Positions 13,356-16,232 of a stretch of DNA of 16,232 nt are shown here, one piece after another. Both the position numbers and the translations under genes were made by a program. Source of the stretch: Rhodanobacteraceae bacterium UBA703 (GTDB lineage Bacteria; Pseudomonadota; Gammaproteobacteria; Xanthomonadales; Rhodanobacteraceae). Location: assembly GCA_002297645.1 (NCBI GenBank), contig DBMH01000269.1, positions 1-16,232 of the forward strand. Direction: 5' to 3'. Below the pieces are notes generated by a model that saw nothing but the letters and a program-made list of their open reading frames with translations, was not told where the DNA came from and searched no databases. Position 1 is the first letter of the stretch. Each line of letters starts with the position of its first letter.

Positions 13356-13428
13356 TCGCCCGCTTCCACAGGCGCCGCGGCGCTTGAGTATCAAGCGGCC
13401 TCCATGGCCGCATCATTGAGAAGAATCT
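13356..13428 (+). promoter_or_regulatory. rpsL-rpsG spacer with candidate S7 regulatory hairpins
   Basis: CGCTTGA-GTA-TCAAGCG (13381-13397) is a perfect 7-bp hairpin. It overlaps and competes with GCGGCC-TCCAT-GGCCGC (13395-13411). In E. coli the S12-S7 intercistronic region is where S7 binds to repress its own synthesis and distal genes, also through a hairpin. The position fits, and two exclusive folds would suit a switch, but I cannot match the S7 contact sequence. The rpsG binding site is weak (GAGAAG, 13418-13423), which fits translational coupling. Confidence 0.45.
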
Positions 13429-13896
13429 ATGTCACGCAAAGGCAATACCCCCACCCGCGAGCTCCTGCCGGATCCCAAGCACGGCAGCCAGGTCATCGCC
13501 CGTTTCATCAACATGGTGATGCAGAGCGGCCGGAAGTCGGTGGCGGAAAAGATCGTCTACGGTGCGCTCGACCACATCGGCGAGAAGCATGCCGAGCCGG
13601 TCGCGCTGGTCGAGAAGGCGCTGAACAACGTCGCGCCGGCCGTCGAGGTCAAGTCGCGTCGCGTCGGCGGCGCCACGTACCAGGTTCCGGTCGAGGTGCG
13701 CTCGGCGCGCCGTACCGCGCTGGCGATGCGCTGGCTGATCGACGCGGCGCGCAAGCGCGGCGAGAACACGATGCCGCGCAAGCTCGCGGCGGAGTTGCTC
13801 GAGGCGTCCGAGAACCGCGGTGGCGCGGTCAAGAAGCGTGAAGAGACGCACCGCATGGCCGAGGCCAACCGGGCGTTCTCGCACTACCGCTGGTAA
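13429..13896 (+). CDS. rpsG: 30S ribosomal protein S7
   Basis: S7 nucleates assembly of the 30S head by binding the 3' domain of 16S rRNA, and it is the autoregulator of the str operon in E. coli. The product is 155 residues. Family motifs are LPDPKHGSQVIARFINMVM (about 14-32), EVKSRRVGGATYQVPVEVR (about 75-93), ALAMRWLIDAARKRG, and the C-terminal HRMAEANRAFSHYRW. The N-terminus MSRKGNTPTRELLPDPK is close to what I recall from Xanthomonas. It ends at the short, W-terminated position, as in most bacteria, without the K-12 extension. fusA follows after 129 bases. Confidence 0.98.
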   Translation: MSRKGNTPTRELLPDPKHGSQVIARFINMVMQSGRKSVAEKIVYGALDHIGEKHAEPVALVEKALNNVAPAVEVKSRRVGGATYQVPVEVRSARRTALAMRWLIDAARKRGENTMPRKLAAELLEASENRGGAVKKREETHRMAEANRAFSHYRW

Positions 13897-13911
13897 TCGG
13901 CGGGTTGCTGC

Positions 13912-13984
13912 AAGGTGCCGGCACGGCCGGCGCCTTTCCGCAGAAAAATTCCACTCCAAGACAGCAGCCCTGGATGGCTGCTTT
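13912..13984 (+). terminator. Two hairpins between rpsG and fusA, candidate attenuators
   Basis: AAGGTGCCGGC (13912-13922) pairs with GCCGGCGCCTT (13926-13936), 11 bp with one wobble and an ACG loop, followed by TCC. AGCAGCC (13963-13969) then pairs with GGCTGCT (13976-13982), 7 bp, followed by TTCTGATTATTG. Both have terminator-like stems but short T tails, so partial termination or 3'-end protection of rpsL-rpsG mRNA is the likely role. The spacer is 129 bases, and no clear promoter for fusA is visible. Confidence 0.5.
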
Positions 13985-14025
13985 CTGATTATTGCGGCCA
14001 GGAACGGTCGCGAAGGCTGACTTCC

Positions 14026-16122
14026 ATGGCACGCAATACTCCCATCGAGCGTTACCGCAACTTCGGCATCATGGCTCACATCGATGCCGGCAAGACCACG
14101 ACGTCCGAGCGCATCCTGTTCTACACCGGCAAGAGCCACAAGCTCGGTGAAGTGCACGACGGCGCGGCGACCATGGACTGGATGGAGCAGGAGCAGGAGC
14201 GTGGCATCACGATCCAGTCCGCTGCGACCACGGCGTTCTGGAAGGGCATGGACAAGTCGATGCCCGAGCACCGCTTCAACATCATCGACACCCCGGGGCA
14301 CGTCGACTTCACGATCGAGGTCGAGCGTTCGCTGCGCGTGCTCGACGGTGCCGTGTTCGTGCTGTGCGCCGTCGGCGGTGTGCAGCCGCAGTCCGAGACG
14401 GTGTGGCGCCAGGCCAACAAGTACCACGTGCCGCGCATCGCGTTCGTCAACAAGATGGACCGTACCGGCGCGAACTTCTTCAAGGTGCGCGACCAGCTGA
14501 AGGCGCGTCTCGGCGCCGCTCCGGTGCCGATGCAGATCCCGGTCGGTGCGGAAGACTCCTTCGAGGGCGTGGTCGACCTGCTCAAGATGAAGGCCATCCA
14601 CTGGGACAGCGCCTCGCAGGGCCTCTCCTTCGAGTATCGCGACGTTCCGGCGCACCTGCAGGAGCAGGCGGAAGAGGCGCGCGCGTTCATGATCGAGTCC
14701 GCGGCCGAGGCCACCGAAGAGCTGATGGACAAGTACCTGTCCGAAGGCGAGCTCTCCGAGGAAGAGATCGTCGGCGGCCTGCGTGCGCGTACGCTCAAGA
14801 CCGAGATCGTGCCGATGTTCTGCGGCAGCGCGTTCAAGAACAAGGGCGTGCAGGCGATGCTCGACGGCGTCGTGCGCCTGCTGCCGTCGCCGGTCGACGT
14901 ACCGCCGGTGAAGGGCGTGGACGTGGACGACGAGACCAAGGAGCTGTCGCGCGAGTCCAGCGACAAGGCGCCGTTCTCCGCGCTCGCGTTCAAGATCATG
15001 ACGGATCCGTTCGTCGGCTCGCTGACCTTCTTCCGTGTCTATTCGGGCACGCTGAACGCCGGCGACCAGGTTCTCAACTCGGTCAAGGGCAAGAAGGAGC
15101 GCATCGGTCGTCTGCTGCAGATGCACTCCAACCAGCGCGACGAGATCAAGGAAGTTCTGGCGGGCGACATCGCCGCGGCGGTCGGCCTGAAGGACGTCAC
15201 CACGGGCGACACGCTGTGCGCGCAGAGCGATCCGATCGTGCTCGAGCGCATGAGCTTCCCCGAGCCGGTGATCTCGATGGCGGTCGAGCCGAAGACGAAG
15301 TCCGACCAGGAAAAGATGGGTCTGGCGCTGGGCCGTCTGGCGCAGGAGGATCCGTCCTTCCGCGTGCGCACCGACGAGGAGTCCGGCCAGACCATCATTT
15401 CCGGCATGGGCGAGCTGCATCTCGACATCATCGTCGATCGCATGAAGCGCGAGTTCAACGTCGAGGCGAACGTCGGCAAGCCGCAGGTCGCCTACCGCGA
15501 GACGATCCGCAAGCCGGTCAAGCAGGAAGGCAAGTTCGTGCGCCAGTCGGGCGGCAAGGGCCAGTACGGCCACGTCGTACTCGAGATCGAGCCGCAGGAA
15601 CGCGGTGCGGGCTACGTGTTCGAGAACGTGACGGTCGGCGGTTCGGTGCCGAAGGAATACGTTCCGGCGGTCGACAAGGGCATCCGCGAGGCGATGACCA
15701 GCGGTCCGCTGGCCGGCTATCCGGTCGTCGACCTGAAGATCAAGCTGGTCGACGGCTCGTTCCACGAGGTCGACTCGAACGAAATGGCGTTCAAGATCGC
15801 CGCGTCGATGGGCTTCAAGGAGGGCTTCAACAAGGCCAGCCCGGTCCTCCTCGAGCCGATCATGAAGGTCGAGATCGTGACGCCGGAGGATTACCTCGGC
15901 GACGTGATGGGCGACGTGAGCCGTCGTCGCGGCGTGCTGCAGGGTTCGGACGATTCGCCGTCGGGCAAGATCATCAACGCGATGGTTCCGCTGGGCGAGA
16001 TGTTCGGCTACGCGACCACGCTGCGTTCGATGTCGCAGGGACGTGCGACCTTCACGATGGAGTTCGACCACTACGCGGAAGCGCCGAACAACATCGCCGA
16101 CGCGGTCATCAAGAAGGGTTAA
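14026..16122 (+). CDS. fusA: Elongation factor G
   Basis: EF-G is the GTPase that drives translocation and, with RRF, ribosome recycling. The product is 698 residues (E. coli 704). GTPase motifs are clear: P-loop AHIDAGKT (17-24), switch-region RGITIQSAATT, DTPGH (88-92) with the catalytic His92, and NKMD (142-145). Domain II (KIMTDPFVGSLTFFRVYSG), domain III (EDPSFRVRTDEESGQTII), domain IV (GGKGQYGHVVLEIEP; SFHEVDSNEMAFKIAA) and domain V (EIVTPEDYLGDVMGDVSRRRG) follow in order. The start at 14026 has GAAGG (14012-14016) nine bases upstream and gives the family start MARNTPIERYRNFGIMAHID. An upstream in-frame extension from 13915 crosses the hairpins and is rejected. Confidence 0.99.
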   Translation: MARNTPIERYRNFGIMAHIDAGKTTTSERILFYTGKSHKLGEVHDGAATMDWMEQEQERGITIQSAATTAFWKGMDKSMPEHRFNIIDTPGHVDFTIEVERSLRVLDGAVFVLCAVGGVQPQSETVWRQANKYHVPRIAFVNKMDRTGANFFKVRDQLKARLGAAPVPMQIPVGAEDSFEGVVDLLKMKAIHWDSASQGLSFEYRDVPAHLQEQAEEARAFMIESAAEATEELMDKYLSEGELSEEEIVGGLRARTLKTEIVPMFCGSAFKNKGVQAMLDGVVRLLPSPVDVPPVKGVDVDDETKELSRESSDKAPFSALAFKIMTDPFVGSLTFFRVYSGTLNAGDQVLNSVKGKKERIGRLLQMHSNQRDEIKEVLAGDIAAAVGLKDVTTGDTLCAQSDPIVLERMSFPEPVISMAVEPKTKSDQEKMGLALGRLAQEDPSFRVRTDEESGQTIISGMGELHLDIIVDRMKREFNVEANVGKPQVAYRETIRKPVKQEGKFVRQSGGKGQYGHVVLEIEPQERGAGYVFENVTVGGSVPKEYVPAVDKGIREAMTSGPLAGYPVVDLKIKLVDGSFHEVDSNEMAFKIAASMGFKEGFNKASPVLLEPIMKVEIVTPEDYLGDVMGDVSRRRGVLQGSDDSPSGKIINAMVPLGEMFGYATTLRSMSQGRATFTMEFDHYAEAPNNIADAVIKKG

Positions 16123-16126
16123 CCGG

Positions 16127-16180
16127 CGCGATCGTCCCGATCGCGATAGATCCACAGGCGGCCATTCGTGGCCGCCCTTT
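16127..16180 (+). terminator. fusA-tuf spacer hairpins, candidate partial terminator
   Basis: CGCGATCG-TCC-CGATCGCG (16127-16145) is a perfect 8-bp stem. GGCGGCCA (16157-16164) and TGGCCGCC (16169-16176) form a second perfect 8-bp stem with a TTCG loop, followed by CTTTCC. The second looks like a weak terminator or a 3'-end stabiliser, and its core repeats the hairpin before secE. EF-Tu is made in large excess over EF-G, so processing here could separate stable tuf mRNA from fusA. That is inference. Confidence 0.5.
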
Positions 16181-16210
16181 CCAAATAGTCTGTTCTGAGG
16201 TTGCAAAGCC

Positions 16211-16232
16211 ATGTCCAAGGAAAAATTCGAGC
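16211..16232 (+). CDS. tuf: Elongation factor Tu, 5' end (partial)
   Basis: The window ends seven codons into the gene: MSKEKFE, the standard EF-Tu N-terminus. It follows fusA by 88 bases, the expected last gene of the str operon. The upstream sequence TGAGGTTGCAAAGCC gives a ribosome binding site, GAGG (16197-16200), ten bases before the ATG. With the tuf end at 1-23 this is the second EF-Tu copy at this locus. Confidence 0.93.

Noticed and set aside
13432..16218. Reverse-strand open frame of 928 codons antisense to rpsG and fusA
   Set aside because: It runs through two real genes and a hairpin-bearing spacer, with low-complexity Arg/His/Leu composition.

Overview
This window is a core translation and transcription locus from a GC-rich gammaproteobacterium. 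The gene order is tuf end, tRNA-Trp, secE, nusG, rplK, rplA, rplJ, rplL, rpoB, rpoC, rpsL, rpsG, fusA, tuf start. Protein-level resemblance (S7, L7/L12 and RpoB recalled from Xanthomonas and relatives), near-exclusive G/C third codon positions and the style of the intergenic palindromes point to the Xanthomonadales. That assignment is inference from memory, not a database search. All genes lie on the + strand and all look intact.

Layout. Bases 1-23 are the last codons of one elongation factor Tu gene. A 150-base spacer with two hairpins leads to tRNA-Trp (174-249), then secE and nusG. A hairpin and a leader that mimics the L1 site on 23S rRNA precede rplK-rplA (1450-2582). A strong intrinsic terminator, a -10-like element and a long L10-type leader (2583-3000) precede rplJ and rplL. 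The 302-base rplL-rpoB spacer holds a palindromic repeat of about 104 bases, an attenuator-type hairpin and a long hairpin placed like the RNase III site of E. coli. rpoB (4256-8425) and rpoC (8537-12739) are separated by a second, different palindromic repeat whose right arm carries the rpoC ribosome binding site. A near-consensus sigma70 promoter (12840-12869) then drives the str operon rpsL-rpsG-fusA-tuf, which leaves the window at the second tuf copy.

Function. The proteins build and run the same machine: EF-Tu and EF-G drive elongation; S7, S12, L1, L10, L11 and L7/L12 are ribosomal (L10, L11 and L7/L12 form the factor-binding stalk base and stalk); beta and beta' are the RNA polymerase core; NusG links polymerase to ribosome or Rho; SecE is in the membrane export channel. 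Known gammaproteobacterial feedback (L1 on rplKA, L10 on rplJL, S7 on the str operon, attenuation before rpoB) has plausible sequence counterparts here.

I found no new protein system. The coding part is ordinary. What merits a second look is in the spacers: two unrelated palindromic repeats inside the rplL-rpoB-rpoC unit, a repeated GCGGCC hairpin, a repeated hairpin-plus-CCTTTCC pattern within operons, and two direct tuf copies bracketing the locus.
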